Positions 6,790 through 16,283 are shown, counted from the stretch's first letter. The stretch is 36,844 nt of DNA from Micavibrio sp. (GCA_002699085.1 PAAR01000018.1:1-36844); one strand, 5' to 3'. Made by a program: numbers and translations. Notes: a model not told the origin generated them from the letters alone.

Positions 6790-8321
6790 TGAAAAAAATG
6801 ATCCTTACTTTTTCATGTTTCATGTTAACAATCATGGCTTTCAGTGCTTCAGCCTTTGCTGTTGAAGGTGAATATCAAAAACCGACAGCTGCTACGAATA
6901 TTATTGATTACTATGGCTACCATGATGACCAATTCTTCGCTGGTGTTACATGGGATGTATATAGCACCGCCACTAAATATCGGGATCAAGTATATGCGCC
7001 CCTAAACGGAAAAATATTAAAAATAGCTGAAAATGATGCACTGGGTAAGTTCATCATTATAGAACATAATGATGAATTAAGAACACTTCTTGCTGGACTG
7101 GACAAAGTTGACGTTACAGAAGGACAAGATGTCGCACAAGGTAGTGTGGTTGCGACCACCCTTACTGACAAACCCTTATATCAAGAAATCACTTATTTAG
7201 GCACACCTATCGATCCTGCAAGCGTTATTGGTTTTAAAGCTGAGGACTTCCAGTATTTTTACACAGAAGCCGTTGATGAAATTGAGCGTGGTCCATATTT
7301 ACTTATTTCCGATTTAGACTTTAGCCAATGGGATCAAGGCAAAGAGATGAGCCTTGCCGCACAATCAGCTGCCAATGCTGCACAAGATATTGCCGAAGGT
7401 AATTCTATGGTCTGTGACCCAAGAAATGCCGGTGAAACAACATTCGCAGGTAGTGACGATGTCTATTATTGTTGTGAATTGAAAGCCTTAACAACAGGCG
7501 ACCAACCAATAGAATATGCAGGTCGGTATGTTAAAAAGAATGAATGCGACTGTGACATATTAAACAATATGACACATATTGCGCTTGTTAAAGACAGGAT
7601 TACTGAAAAATTAATCCGTGCAGCGAACCATAACCAAGCACCAACAAGCATTATGGATCTTATATGCTGGGATCAATGGTCTGCCATGGAAGGCCAAATC
7701 GGTGACACATACCAGCCACCAAAAACGATCGGTGGCATTATCAAAGAAAGTGTGCAAAGCGTTGTAGGCGGTATTGGTGACAGCTTCAACTCGCTCATTC
7801 AAAACACAACAGTACCATTAGCCGATGCTTGGCGTAAAAGTTATTATGGCGCTTCAGCAGGACAAGGTGGTGATATTTTAAATCTGCCAGGTCTAGCTGT
7901 GCTCTCATATATGCGCGCACAAGAATTTTTGGATCGTGCTGTTGACATTATCAATGACGGTGTTCGTCAGCTAGCTGGTGCTGTTTTAAACGGTATCACA
8001 GGCGGTATATTCTCTGGATTTTTACCTATATTTAAAGAGTTTGAATGTGATGTAATGAGACGTCTTTGGAACGTTGCTGAAGACTGCTATGATTTAAAAA
8101 TCCCTGAAATTCCTGATTTGTTAGGCCGTATCAAATTACCAGGCTTAAATTGTGAGCTTGAAGCCTTTGCTTATGGCGGCACAGGTTTAAGCAACGTATC
8201 TGACCTAGTTTATAGCTATAGTCCATATGGTCCAAATTGGGATCCATATGTAGGCGTACCTTTCTTTAGCCCTCGTGCTAGTGAGTTAAGCGATCCGTAT
8301 ACGATACAATTCGGCCAATAA
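6786..8321 (+). CDS. Exported protein with degenerate M23 (LytM-like) domain and cysteine-rich C-terminal part
   Basis: The 511-residue protein begins with a signal peptide (cleavage expected after SASAFA, near residue 25). Residues about 45-150 follow the M23/LytM plan: FFAGVTWDV, VYAPLNGKILKI, GKFIIIEHN, VTEGQDVAQGSVVAT, LYQEI and a closing DPASVIG. Compared with active M23 peptidases, the first zinc histidine (FHxGVD) is alanine and the terminal LHFE histidine is tyrosine. It is therefore probably a non-catalytic relative, as known for activators such as EnvC. The remainder has nine cysteines in CC, CDC and single patterns, and two glycine-rich amphipathic helices (about 320-345 and 385-420). 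It is coupled to the preceding exported protein by an ATGA overlap. A role in peptidoglycan binding or regulation is inferred. Confidence 0.6.
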   Translation: MMKKMILTFSCFMLTIMAFSASAFAVEGEYQKPTAATNIIDYYGYHDDQFFAGVTWDVYSTATKYRDQVYAPLNGKILKIAENDALGKFIIIEHNDELRTLLAGLDKVDVTEGQDVAQGSVVATTLTDKPLYQEITYLGTPIDPASVIGFKAEDFQYFYTEAVDEIERGPYLLISDLDFSQWDQGKEMSLAAQSAANAAQDIAEGNSMVCDPRNAGETTFAGSDDVYYCCELKALTTGDQPIEYAGRYVKKNECDCDILNNMTHIALVKDRITEKLIRAANHNQAPTSIMDLICWDQWSAMEGQIGDTYQPPKTIGGIIKESVQSVVGGIGDSFNSLIQNTTVPLADAWRKSYYGASAGQGGDILNLPGLAVLSYMRAQEFLDRAVDIINDGVRQLAGAVLNGITGGIFSGFLPIFKEFECDVMRRLWNVAEDCYDLKIPEIPDLLGRIKLPGLNCELEAFAYGGTGLSNVSDLVYSYSPYGPNWDPYVGVPFFSPRASELSDPYTIQFGQ

Positions 8322-8330
8322 CGCAAATTT

Positions 8331-9467
8331 ATGCTCATTTGGTTACACGGCGTAAGTATTGGAGAGAGCCTTGCTAATATAACCCTTAGCAAGGCTTTGT
8401 CACATCAATATCCTAAAGCTAAAATTCTGCTGACAAGCACGACAAAAACCTCAGAAAAAATTCTTACTGACTTTGTGCACAAACATCCACAAATGTCCTA
8501 CGATAAATACCCTCATGACTGGCCATGGCAGGTAAACGCTTTCCTTAATAAATGGCAACCAGATGTCGTTATATTTGGTGAGTCTGAATTATGGCCTTTC
8601 ATGCTATGGGGTCTTCGCCGTCGCAATATACCCGCTGCCCTTATCAATGCTCGACTATCTGAAAAATCCTATCGACGCTGGAAATGGCTTCTTTTCCTTA
8701 TTCACCTCATGCTTAAAACCTTTTCGATCATTCTTGCACAAAGTGATGATGAAGCAGCGCGCTATGTTGCACTAGGTGGTGAGAACGTTTTTACCGTCGG
8801 TAATTTAAAATTTGCAACAGAACCACTAACGCATGATCGCAAAAAGCTTGCGACACTCAAAAAGCAACTCAACAAACGCCCCCTTATGCTATTTGCAAGC
8901 ACTCATGCGCCAGAAGAAGAAATGGCCGTCCGCCTTCACAAAAAACTAAAGAAGGATATGCCTGATCTTCTTAGCATCATTGTGCCTCGCCATCCCGATC
9001 GTGGCGAAAAGATCATGTCGACTTTGGGTAAGGCTGTAACACAACGCTCTAAAAATGCCCCCATCACTGAAAATACAGAAATATATCTTGCCGACACATT
9101 AGGAGAACTAGGCTTGTTTTACACGCTCTGTCCTATTGCTTTCATTGGCAATTCCATGACGACACAGCCTGGTGGTGGACACAACCTCATTGAGCCTGCA
9201 CAGCTGAATTGTGCAATTATCTACGGCCCCGAAATGTTTAATTTTAAAGAAATGGATCAAGATCTTACAAGCACCAAAGGTGCTATTAAAGTCACAACAG
9301 AGGCGATGCTATACAAAAAAATAAAAGAACTCTTAAAAAACCCGCAAAAACAAAAAGAATTGACCAAAGCCGCTGTCGCCTACGCTCAATCAAAACAAGA
9401 TGTTTTGCCTAATATACTTGAAAAGCTATCGCCAGTGATAGATACTGCAAAACATGCAGGCTCCTAA
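8331..9467 (+). CDS. waaA: 3-deoxy-D-manno-octulosonic acid (Kdo) transferase
   Basis: WaaA (KdtA) transfers Kdo from CMP-Kdo to lipid IVA at the inner membrane, the first core step of LPS synthesis. The protein begins almost directly at the glycosyltransferase domain: IWLHGVSIGES contains the catalytic glutamate (E12). The C-terminal half carries the donor-site motif GGGHNLIEPAQ. At 378 residues it is shorter than the usual 420 or so because the N-terminal membrane anchor of about 45 residues is missing. The preceding gene ends only 9 bp upstream and no extension is possible in frame. The first gene of an envelope operon, it overlaps lpxK by 14 bp. Confidence 0.93.
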   Translation: MLIWLHGVSIGESLANITLSKALSHQYPKAKILLTSTTKTSEKILTDFVHKHPQMSYDKYPHDWPWQVNAFLNKWQPDVVIFGESELWPFMLWGLRRRNIPAALINARLSEKSYRRWKWLLFLIHLMLKTFSIILAQSDDEAARYVALGGENVFTVGNLKFATEPLTHDRKKLATLKKQLNKRPLMLFASTHAPEEEMAVRLHKKLKKDMPDLLSIIVPRHPDRGEKIMSTLGKAVTQRSKNAPITENTEIYLADTLGELGLFYTLCPIAFIGNSMTTQPGGGHNLIEPAQLNCAIIYGPEMFNFKEMDQDLTSTKGAIKVTTEAMLYKKIKELLKNPQKQKELTKAAVAYAQSKQDVLPNILEKLSPVIDTAKHAGS

Positions 9468-10434
9468 ATTTTGGTATGACATTGAGATAGCTAAAAAACT
9501 ATGGTACTGGCCTTTTTTAACAGGTCTCAGTAAAATCTACCTATGGTGTCACCAACAATACCAAAATGCCTCTTCTTCTTACCATGTCGATATCCCTGTT
9601 TTTTGTGTAGGGAACATTGTTGCTGGCGGTGCTGGTAAGACACCAACAGCCCTTATGCTGCATTCATTACTCAATAAAAAATATAAAAATATTGCTTTTT
9701 TAAGCCGTGGCTATGGCGGCGATCTAGAAGGCCCAGTATTTGTCGACCTCAATATCCACCGCCCTAAAGACGTAGGTGATGAACCTTTATTACTTGCAAA
9801 ACATGCACGCACCATTATTGCCAAAGATAAAGCGGCTGGCGCTCGCTATGCCATAGAAAACAATATTGATTGCATCATTCTCGATGATGGCTTTCAAAAT
9901 CCGCATCTACAAAAAAGCTGCCATGTTCTTGTCATTGACGGGCGAGGTTTTGGTAATGAAGAGCTGATCCCGGCTGGTCCTTTACGTGAACCTATTAAAG
10001 AAGCTTTAGAAAAAGCCGATATTGTTATTGCTACAGAGCCACTTCCTCAACAAGTCAAAGCTCATCTAAAGGCCAATTGGCTGCCTGTATTTAAAGGAAA
10101 TTTCACAGCACAAATCAAAACACCAGAAGATCCAAAAGTTTTTGGTTTTGCTGGCATTGCTAATCCAGAAAAATTTAAAAAGACATTAGAAGATAATGGT
10201 TATGATATTGTCGGTTTTATGGGCTTCCCAGATCATCATGTTTATACAGAACATGATATGCAACGTCTATACGATAAAGCCCGTACTGTTCAATTGATTA
10301 CAACAGAAAAGGATGCTGTCAAAATACCTTCACATTGGCAGAATAAAATACAAACACTGCCCATCACTTTAACGATAGAAAACCAAAAAGATTTAGATAA
10401 ATGGCTAGAAACCCATCTTTCCTCAAACGCATAA
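9454..10434 (+). CDS. lpxK: Tetraacyldisaccharide 4'-kinase
   Basis: LpxK phosphorylates the 4' position of the tetraacyl disaccharide to make lipid IVA. The 326-residue protein has the family start APKFWY, a hydrophobic membrane-associating N-terminal helix (about 15-32), the Walker A loop G53-NIVAGGAGKTP (GAGKT near 59-63), LSRGYGG, and the DDGFQNPHL motif typical of the family. ITTEKDAVK near the C-terminus is also characteristic. The gene overlaps waaA by 14 bp and the acyltransferase gene by 34 bp, so the three are likely translated in a coupled way. It provides the substrate that the neighbouring waaA and acyltransferase act on. Confidence 0.95.
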   Translation: MQAPKFWYDIEIAKKLWYWPFLTGLSKIYLWCHQQYQNASSSYHVDIPVFCVGNIVAGGAGKTPTALMLHSLLNKKYKNIAFLSRGYGGDLEGPVFVDLNIHRPKDVGDEPLLLAKHARTIIAKDKAAGARYAIENNIDCIILDDGFQNPHLQKSCHVLVIDGRGFGNEELIPAGPLREPIKEALEKADIVIATEPLPQQVKAHLKANWLPVFKGNFTAQIKTPEDPKVFGFAGIANPEKFKKTLEDNGYDIVGFMGFPDHHVYTEHDMQRLYDKARTVQLITTEKDAVKIPSHWQNKIQTLPITLTIENQKDLDKWLETHLSSNA

Positions 10435-11297
10435 GACATGTTCTTGAATATGTGCTGCTCAAGCTCTATTTAGCGCTTTGTATCCTTGTGGGCGCAAAGA
10501 ATGCCTCTAATATGGGCGGCGTTGTTGGCCGCTTCATCGGTTCTTTATTAGGCAAATCACGTGCCGTTGTAAAACGTATAGAAGCACATTTAGACGATGC
10601 AGATGGTCAGGAAATTATGCTGGGTATGTGGGATAATTTAGGCCGTGTCTTATCTGAATATCCACACCTTCGTCATATCGCTAAGCATAAAGTACATATT
10701 GAGAACCCCAAATTAATCAAAAAAATTATCGACCAAGGTAAGCCTATTATGTTTATTGGCGGGCACTGCGCAAATTGGGAATTACAAACAATGCTTATTT
10801 TTACCCATTATGGCATAGGTATTAATGCGCTTTATCGCCCACCAAACAACCCTTATGTCGACAAAGCATTACAAGCCATGCGTAAAATTGACGCTCATAC
10901 AAACACTATTCCAAAATCAGCCACCGGTGCCAAAGAACTTATCAAGGCCATGCGTGATAAAAAATCAATTGGCTTTTTATTCGACCAAAAATTTAACAAG
11001 GGTGAGGCTATTCCCCTGCTCGGCGAGGAAGCTATGAGCTATACAAGTATTATTCCTTTAGTACAAAAATATGATTATGTACTTTTCCCTTTTCATATAA
11101 AACGTGACAAGCAAGACCCTACAAAATTCATTTTTCGGGCGGAACATCCGATTGATCTCTTTAATCAAAAGGGTGAAGCTAGATCAAGCCTTGCTGTCTT
11201 TACCGATATGCATGAACTCCTTGAGAAATGGATTAAAGAAACGCCAGCAGAATGGCTATGGCTACACAATCGTTGGGGAAAGCCTAAGCGTCGATGA
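10401..11297 (+). CDS. Lipid A late acyltransferase (LpxL/LpxM family)
   Basis: This is a 298-residue member of the Lip_A_acyltrans family, which adds secondary acyl chains to Kdo2-lipid IVA from acyl-ACP at the inner membrane. A hydrophobic N-terminal anchor (about 12-32) is followed by the HX4E catalytic motif in GGHCANWE and by downstream blocks LYRPPNNPYVD, GFLFDQK and the C-terminal WLWLHNRWG, all typical. It cannot be decided from sequence whether this is the LpxL- or LpxM-type activity. The start overlaps lpxK by 34 bp and the stop overlaps nadE by 4 bp (ATGA). Confidence 0.93.
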   Translation: MARNPSFLKRIRHVLEYVLLKLYLALCILVGAKNASNMGGVVGRFIGSLLGKSRAVVKRIEAHLDDADGQEIMLGMWDNLGRVLSEYPHLRHIAKHKVHIENPKLIKKIIDQGKPIMFIGGHCANWELQTMLIFTHYGIGINALYRPPNNPYVDKALQAMRKIDAHTNTIPKSATGAKELIKAMRDKKSIGFLFDQKFNKGEAIPLLGEEAMSYTSIIPLVQKYDYVLFPFHIKRDKQDPTKFIFRAEHPIDLFNQKGEARSSLAVFTDMHELLEKWIKETPAEWLWLHNRWGKPKRR

Positions 11298-12865
11298 AAC
11301 TCACACTTATTCAAGAAAATCCTATTGTTGGTGACATCCAAGGCAATATTGCTCTGGTCAAGAAGCATTGGCAAAATGCTGAAAGCGACCTATTAATTTT
11401 CTCAGAATTATTTATATGCGGCTATCCCCCAGAGGATCTCATTTTACGAGACGACTTTATCACAGACATAGAAGTCGCTATGCAAGACTTGCAGGCTTTT
11501 AGCCAAAATCAAAATGCCGCCATTCTCATCGGCACACCCGTCAAAGACCATAACGGCTTATACAATGCGACCCTTACTATTCATAAGGGAAAAATCATTC
11601 ACCAATGCTATAAACGTGAGCTACCTAATTACGGTGTCTTTGATGAGAAACGTCTTTTCACGCCAGCTACAGACGCATCTATTCTCGATTTTAAAGGCGT
11701 TAAAATCGGCATACAAATTTGTGAAGATATTTGGTTCACACATCAAACAAACCAGCTCAACGAACTGGGCGCTGAACTTCATATCGTTCTTAATGGCTCA
11801 CCTTACACTATCGATAAAAAAGAGCAGCGGCTGGAGCTTGCTAAAGCTATAAGTAGACCCATGATCTATGTGAACCAAATTGGTGGTCAAGACGAGCTTG
11901 TCTTTGACGGTGGCTCTTTTGCGCTCAATAGTAAAGGTGAAATGGTTTGTGCATTGCCTTCCTTTGAGACAAATACCGCCACCATTGAGTTTGATAAAGA
12001 TTTCAACAACACACCTATCAGATCACTACCCCATGACAGTCTTTCAGAACTTTATACGGCGCTTGTCTTGGGTCTTAAAGATTATATCCGTAAAAACGGC
12101 TTTAGAAACGGCGTTATTTTGGGTATGTCTGGCGGCATAGACAGCGCTTTATCAGCAGCTATTGCAGCCGATGCATTAGGCGCAGACAAGGTACGTGCCA
12201 TAATGATGCCTTCACCCTATACGTCACAAGAAAGCTTGGAGGATGCCGCCGCCTGTGCCAAAGCCTTAGGCATATCTTATGAAATAATCCCAATCCAAAT
12301 AGGCATGACAGCACTTGAACAGTCTATTGAAGATTTAAAAGGTCTTGCCCATGAGAATATGCAATCTCGACTACGTGGCCTTATTTTAATGAGCCTGTCA
12401 AACACGACAGGTGAAATGGTTCTCACAACGGGTAACAAATCAGAAGTAGCCGTTGGTTATTCTACACTTTACGGTGATATGTGCGGTGGTTTTAATGCCC
12501 TAAAAGATATCTATAAAACAGAAGTATATGCCCTTGCGCACTGGCGTAACAGCCAAAGCCAAGTCATTCCCATGCGTATCATCACCAAAGCACCGACGGC
12601 AGAATTGCGTGATAATCAAAAAGATCAGGACTCCCTCCCCGCCTATGAAATTCTTGACGGCATCCTCACACGTCTTATCGAGCAAAATTTGGATATTGAA
12701 ACCATTGTCGCACAGGGCTATAACAAAGACGATGTCGAAAAAACATGGATTTTATTGAACCGTGCAGAATATAAGAGACGGCAAGCTGCGCCTGGTGTTA
12801 AGATTACAAGCAAGAGTTTTGGCCGAGATCGCCGCTACCCAATAACAAATAAATATAAAGGCTAA
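11294..12865 (+). CDS. nadE: Glutamine-dependent NAD+ synthetase
   Basis: This two-domain enzyme of 523 residues converts deamido-NAD to NAD using glutamine. Residues about 1-250 form a nitrilase-type glutaminase domain with E38 (FSELF), a lysine in the CYKRELPNYG block (about 107) and nucleophile C143 (QICEDIWF). Residues about 255-523 form the ATP-dependent synthetase domain with pyrophosphatase loop SGGIDS at 279-284 and LTTGNKSEVAVGYSTLYGD. The ATG overlaps the acyltransferase stop, placing a cofactor enzyme inside the lipid A operon; this is probably a growth-linked grouping rather than a functional link. Length and motifs are complete. Confidence 0.95.
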   Translation: MKLTLIQENPIVGDIQGNIALVKKHWQNAESDLLIFSELFICGYPPEDLILRDDFITDIEVAMQDLQAFSQNQNAAILIGTPVKDHNGLYNATLTIHKGKIIHQCYKRELPNYGVFDEKRLFTPATDASILDFKGVKIGIQICEDIWFTHQTNQLNELGAELHIVLNGSPYTIDKKEQRLELAKAISRPMIYVNQIGGQDELVFDGGSFALNSKGEMVCALPSFETNTATIEFDKDFNNTPIRSLPHDSLSELYTALVLGLKDYIRKNGFRNGVILGMSGGIDSALSAAIAADALGADKVRAIMMPSPYTSQESLEDAAACAKALGISYEIIPIQIGMTALEQSIEDLKGLAHENMQSRLRGLILMSLSNTTGEMVLTTGNKSEVAVGYSTLYGDMCGGFNALKDIYKTEVYALAHWRNSQSQVIPMRIITKAPTAELRDNQKDQDSLPAYEILDGILTRLIEQNLDIETIVAQGYNKDDVEKTWILLNRAEYKRRQAAPGVKITSKSFGRDRRYPITNKYKG

Positions 12866-12872
12866 AAATAGC

Positions 12873-14204
12873 ATGACTAAAGTTAAATCAAGATTTGCCC
12901 CTTCTCCAACCGGTCGTTTGCATATCGGTAATATCCGTGCTGCCATTATCACATGGCTATTCGTCCGCTCTCAAGGTGGTGAGTTCATGCTTCGCATTGA
13001 CGATACCGATGCTGAACGCTCAAAAGACGAATATACACAAACTATCAAAGAAGACTTAACATGGCTTGGTCTTAACTGGGACAGCTATGCACACCAACGT
13101 GACCGTTTTGACCGTTACAATGAAGTGATCCAAAAACTAAAAGATGATGGCCGTTTATACCCATGCTATGAAACGGCAGAAGAGTTAGATCTTAAACGTA
13201 ACTTACTGCTTAAACGTGGTAAGCCACCGCTCTATGATCGTGGCGCACTCAACTTAACGGATGCGCAAAAGGCAGCCTATGAGGCTGAAGGACGTCGTCC
13301 ACATTGGCGTTTCAAAATGAATGATGCGCCCATCGAATGGGATGATATTATTCGTGGTAAGGTATCTTTTCACGGCAAAGATATGTCTGATCCAGTGCTT
13401 ATCCGTGAGGATGGTTCACCGCTTTATCATATCTGTTCAGTTATTGATGACATTGATTTCGAAATCACCCATGTGGTGCGTGGTGAAGACCATGTGTCGA
13501 ATACCGCTAGCCATATTCAAATGATGGAAGCTATTGGCGGCAAAGTGCCAACGTATGCCCATACATCGCTTATCTCGGATGCTCAAGGCGGCAAACTTTC
13601 AAAACGTATTGGATCGCTTGGCATCTCCCAACTACGTGATGATGAAGGCTTAGAGCCTATGGCTATTATCAGCTTAATCTCTCGTCTCGGGACATCTGAT
13701 CCAATTGATGCGGTTAAGTCACTTGATGAAGCCGTTGCTAATTTTGATTTTTCTAAATTTTCTCGTGGCACACCTAAATTTGATCCAAATGATTTAGATC
13801 GTTTGAATGCCAAACTTTTACATGAGATGAGTTATGAAGAGGCTAAATCTCGCTTACCAGAAGGGGCGGATAAAACTTTCTGGGAGACAGTGAAGCCAAA
13901 CCTAGAAAAAATGAGAGATATCAACGAGTTATATCGCATCATTTATGGACCAGTTGAGCCTGTTATTGACGATCAAGACTATGCCGTAGCTGCAGCAGAA
14001 ACATTGCCCGACGCACCATGGGACAATACAACATGGAGCACATGGGTTGGTGCAATTAAAGACAAAACTGGCCGCAAAGGAAAAGAGCTTTTCATGCCAC
14101 TACGTCTTGCCTTAACAGGTATGGAACATGGGCCAGAACTTGCCAATATGCTGCCGCTCATTGGTCGTGAAAAAACGTTAAAACGCTTGAAAAAAGCTGC
14201 TTAA
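12873..14204 (+). CDS. gltX: Glutamyl-tRNA synthetase
   Basis: This is a class I aminoacyl-tRNA synthetase of 443 residues. The HIGH-type signature is H17-I-G-N in APSPTGRLHIGN, the KMSKS-type loop is KLSKR at 241-245, and RIDDTDAERS and VVRGEDHVSN are GluRS-specific blocks. The length is in the usual bacterial range. Many alphaproteobacteria carry two GluRS copies, one acting also on tRNA-Gln; which one this is cannot be told from one copy. It starts 7 bp after nadE and is probably the last gene of the operon starting at waaA. The next gene is convergent 11 bp away, and I see no terminator in between. Confidence 0.93.
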   Translation: MTKVKSRFAPSPTGRLHIGNIRAAIITWLFVRSQGGEFMLRIDDTDAERSKDEYTQTIKEDLTWLGLNWDSYAHQRDRFDRYNEVIQKLKDDGRLYPCYETAEELDLKRNLLLKRGKPPLYDRGALNLTDAQKAAYEAEGRRPHWRFKMNDAPIEWDDIIRGKVSFHGKDMSDPVLIREDGSPLYHICSVIDDIDFEITHVVRGEDHVSNTASHIQMMEAIGGKVPTYAHTSLISDAQGGKLSKRIGSLGISQLRDDEGLEPMAIISLISRLGTSDPIDAVKSLDEAVANFDFSKFSRGTPKFDPNDLDRLNAKLLHEMSYEEAKSRLPEGADKTFWETVKPNLEKMRDINELYRIIYGPVEPVIDDQDYAVAAAETLPDAPWDNTTWSTWVGAIKDKTGRKGKELFMPLRLALTGMEHGPELANMLPLIGREKTLKRLKKAA

Positions 14205-14215
14205 TTATTTACTGC

Positions 14216-15412
14216 CTATCCATAGCGCACTACAGAAGCCGGTGTGGCGGGCACTCTTTCCAACTGCCTTTTAAGCGCACGTAAAGCACGACTAGGTGTT
14301 AAACCAACTCCCCATATAGACGACAATGCACCTTGCTCTGCTTTCGAACTATCTACTAGAACTGTCATTGGAACAGAAACATTATCAACGCGTGCTGCAT
14401 AATCCGTTATCTTACCCACCGAAGGCGCAAAGTCTCTTTTTGCGCTAGGTCGCCGCTGACTCAACATTTCAGCATTTTGTCTTTTTAACAAATAATCACC
14501 TTTTATGCCCTCAATTTCATCAGCAGTATAGGGTGCAGTCTGATTTCTTAGATAAGCATTTAAAACACGCATATTCAAAAGGCAGCCGTAATCCCTTATA
14601 GTTTTTGTAATACCTATTTTTGGATCAAGAGAGACGACATCTTGAAAAAACTCTTCTGCAAATGAAAGACACGGTGCATTGCGCTTCATTACTTGAATAC
14701 CATATTCAGGTTTAACCAATGGCATACCCACCAAACCATACTCCTGAAAAGCTTCAGTCACTGCATTACGAGCAATCGACTTAATATCTCCAACAATATT
14801 CATCATATCTTCCGATATATCTCTAAAACAAACCTTGGAAGCTTCTGCAGCCCCCATTTTAGGCATCTCGGAAAGAGACAATCCTTGTTTTTGACGCGCA
14901 TAATCATCTAACCGTTGCAATATTTTTGTCCGTCTCAACACAAAAAAATCAATCCATGACTGAATATGCGGATCACCTTTCTTTACTAGATTTTTTAACC
15001 CTGCATCCGTAAAAGCCCGCTGATTTAAAAAGAAAGACTCATAAAGACGTGTTTTATCTTTCTCTAAATCAGCCTCTGAATCAAATGACAACTCAATGGT
15101 AATAGCACGACGTACTTCATCCTCTCCTAAACTCATTCTCATCTCAAACTTTTTTGAAGGTAACATTGGATGACGAATAGTTTCACCAGATGACCTGTCA
15201 TAGACGACCACCCCTCTACTTTGAGCGACCTTATCTTCTTTACTATCTTTCTTAATATGATGAGGAACATTTACAAACGATAACGTTAAAATCCAACCAC
15301 CCTCTTTTTTGGGTGTTAAGAAAAAACCATCATCTAATATTTGTGTCGGCACAGTATCAAGTGTGATACCTTGTACAATAGGGATTTTCCCAGTCGTTTT
15401 TATTAATTCCAT
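14216..15412 (-). CDS. Stand-alone, partly degenerate RNase II-like (RNB domain) protein
   Basis: The protein has 398 residues from the ATG at 15412, preferred because AGGGAG lies 10 bases upstream; a TTG at 15445 is the alternative. The order of motifs follows the RNB exonuclease domain. An acidic cluster D19-x5-I25-x-D27-D28 matches the RNase II set D201/D207/D209/D210, with the second position changed to isoleucine. It is followed by a LSFVNVPHHI block (VHIADVSxYV in RNB), A-x-x-RGVVVYD, HPMLP and MSLGEDEVRRAI. A later TIRDYGCLLNMR matches the SPIRKYGDMINHR segment with the catalytic arginine. No cold-shock or S1 RNA-binding domains are present. Either a weakened nuclease or a pseudoenzyme is possible. 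It sits between gltX and trmJ, transcribed opposite to both. Confidence 0.6.
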   Translation of the reverse strand: MELIKTTGKIPIVQGITLDTVPTQILDDGFFLTPKKEGGWILTLSFVNVPHHIKKDSKEDKVAQSRGVVVYDRSSGETIRHPMLPSKKFEMRMSLGEDEVRRAITIELSFDSEADLEKDKTRLYESFFLNQRAFTDAGLKNLVKKGDPHIQSWIDFFVLRRTKILQRLDDYARQKQGLSLSEMPKMGAAEASKVCFRDISEDMMNIVGDIKSIARNAVTEAFQEYGLVGMPLVKPEYGIQVMKRNAPCLSFAEEFFQDVVSLDPKIGITKTIRDYGCLLNMRVLNAYLRNQTAPYTADEIEGIKGDYLLKRQNAEMLSQRRPSAKRDFAPSVGKITDYAARVDNVSVPMTVLVDSSKAEQGALSSIWGVGLTPSRALRALKRQLERVPATPASVVRYG

Positions 15413-15482
15413 TATTATGTAACTCCCTAGAATTAGGATAAACAATAAACAAACAAAAACTCAAGCGAAAAAGTAATTTAAT

Positions 15483-16214
15483 ATGAATAACCCCCGTATA
15501 ATTTTAATAAACCCACAAATGGGCGAGAATATCGGCATGGTTGCCCGTGCTATGATGAATTTTGGCTTGAGCGATCTGGCTATCGTTAACCCCCGTGATG
15601 GCTGGCCAAATCCACAAGCTACCGCTACCGCCTCGGGTGCCGTCAAAATATTAGAGGAAGCCAAACTCTTTAAAACAACTAAAGAAGCGATAGCTGATCT
15701 TCACTATGTATTTGCCACAACGGCTAGGGATCGGGATATGAGTAAAGAAGTATTTCTGCCGCACGCCGCCGCTACCAAAATAAAAGAGCTTAATGAGAAA
15801 AGCGCACAAACAGGTATACTGTTCGGCGCAGAGCGCACAGGTTTAGAGAATGACGATATAGCGGCCTCCCATGCGATCATCACCTACCCTACCAACCCTG
15901 ATTTTTCATCGCTTAACCTAGCGCAGGCCGTGCTATTAATGGCTTATGAAATAGGCAACGCACAGACAGATATGCCAGACGTGCAACTCACAACAGGTAA
16001 ATCTGATATTGCCACCAAAGAAAGTATGGATAATTTCCTGCAGCGGCTCTATGACCGCCTAGATCAAAACGGCTTTTTTAAATCAAATGACATGCGCCCT
16101 TCTATTGAGCGTAACATAGAAACACTTTTCTTACGCGGTCAACTCACCGAGCAAGAAGTTAGTACATTACATGGAATTGTCGCTTGCCTGAGTAAAAATT
16201 CTGTTGCAGATTAA
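15483..16214 (+). CDS. trmJ: TrmJ-type tRNA 2'-O-methyltransferase (SpoU family)
   Basis: This is a 243-residue SPOUT methyltransferase. Motif 1, NPQMGENIGMVARAMMNFG, motif 2, GILFGAERTGLENDDI, and motif 3, FSSLNLAQAVLLMAYEI, are all present and form the knotted S-adenosylmethionine site. The closest known function is TrmJ, which methylates the ribose of nucleotide 32 in tRNA anticodon loops. The C-terminal extension, with predicted helices (MDNFLQRLYDRLDQNGFF), also fits TrmJ rather than TrmH. The gene is divergent from the RNB-like gene, which starts about 70 bp upstream, so two genes for likely RNA-acting proteins share a promoter region. Confidence 0.88.
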   Translation: MNNPRIILINPQMGENIGMVARAMMNFGLSDLAIVNPRDGWPNPQATATASGAVKILEEAKLFKTTKEAIADLHYVFATTARDRDMSKEVFLPHAAATKIKELNEKSAQTGILFGAERTGLENDDIAASHAIITYPTNPDFSSLNLAQAVLLMAYEIGNAQTDMPDVQLTTGKSDIATKESMDNFLQRLYDRLDQNGFFKSNDMRPSIERNIETLFLRGQLTEQEVSTLHGIVACLSKNSVAD

Positions 16215-16283
16215 AAGATTAATAATTTTATCGCAAATTAACCTTTTTTTATGTAATATGCGATAGGGTGAGAGGGAAATATA

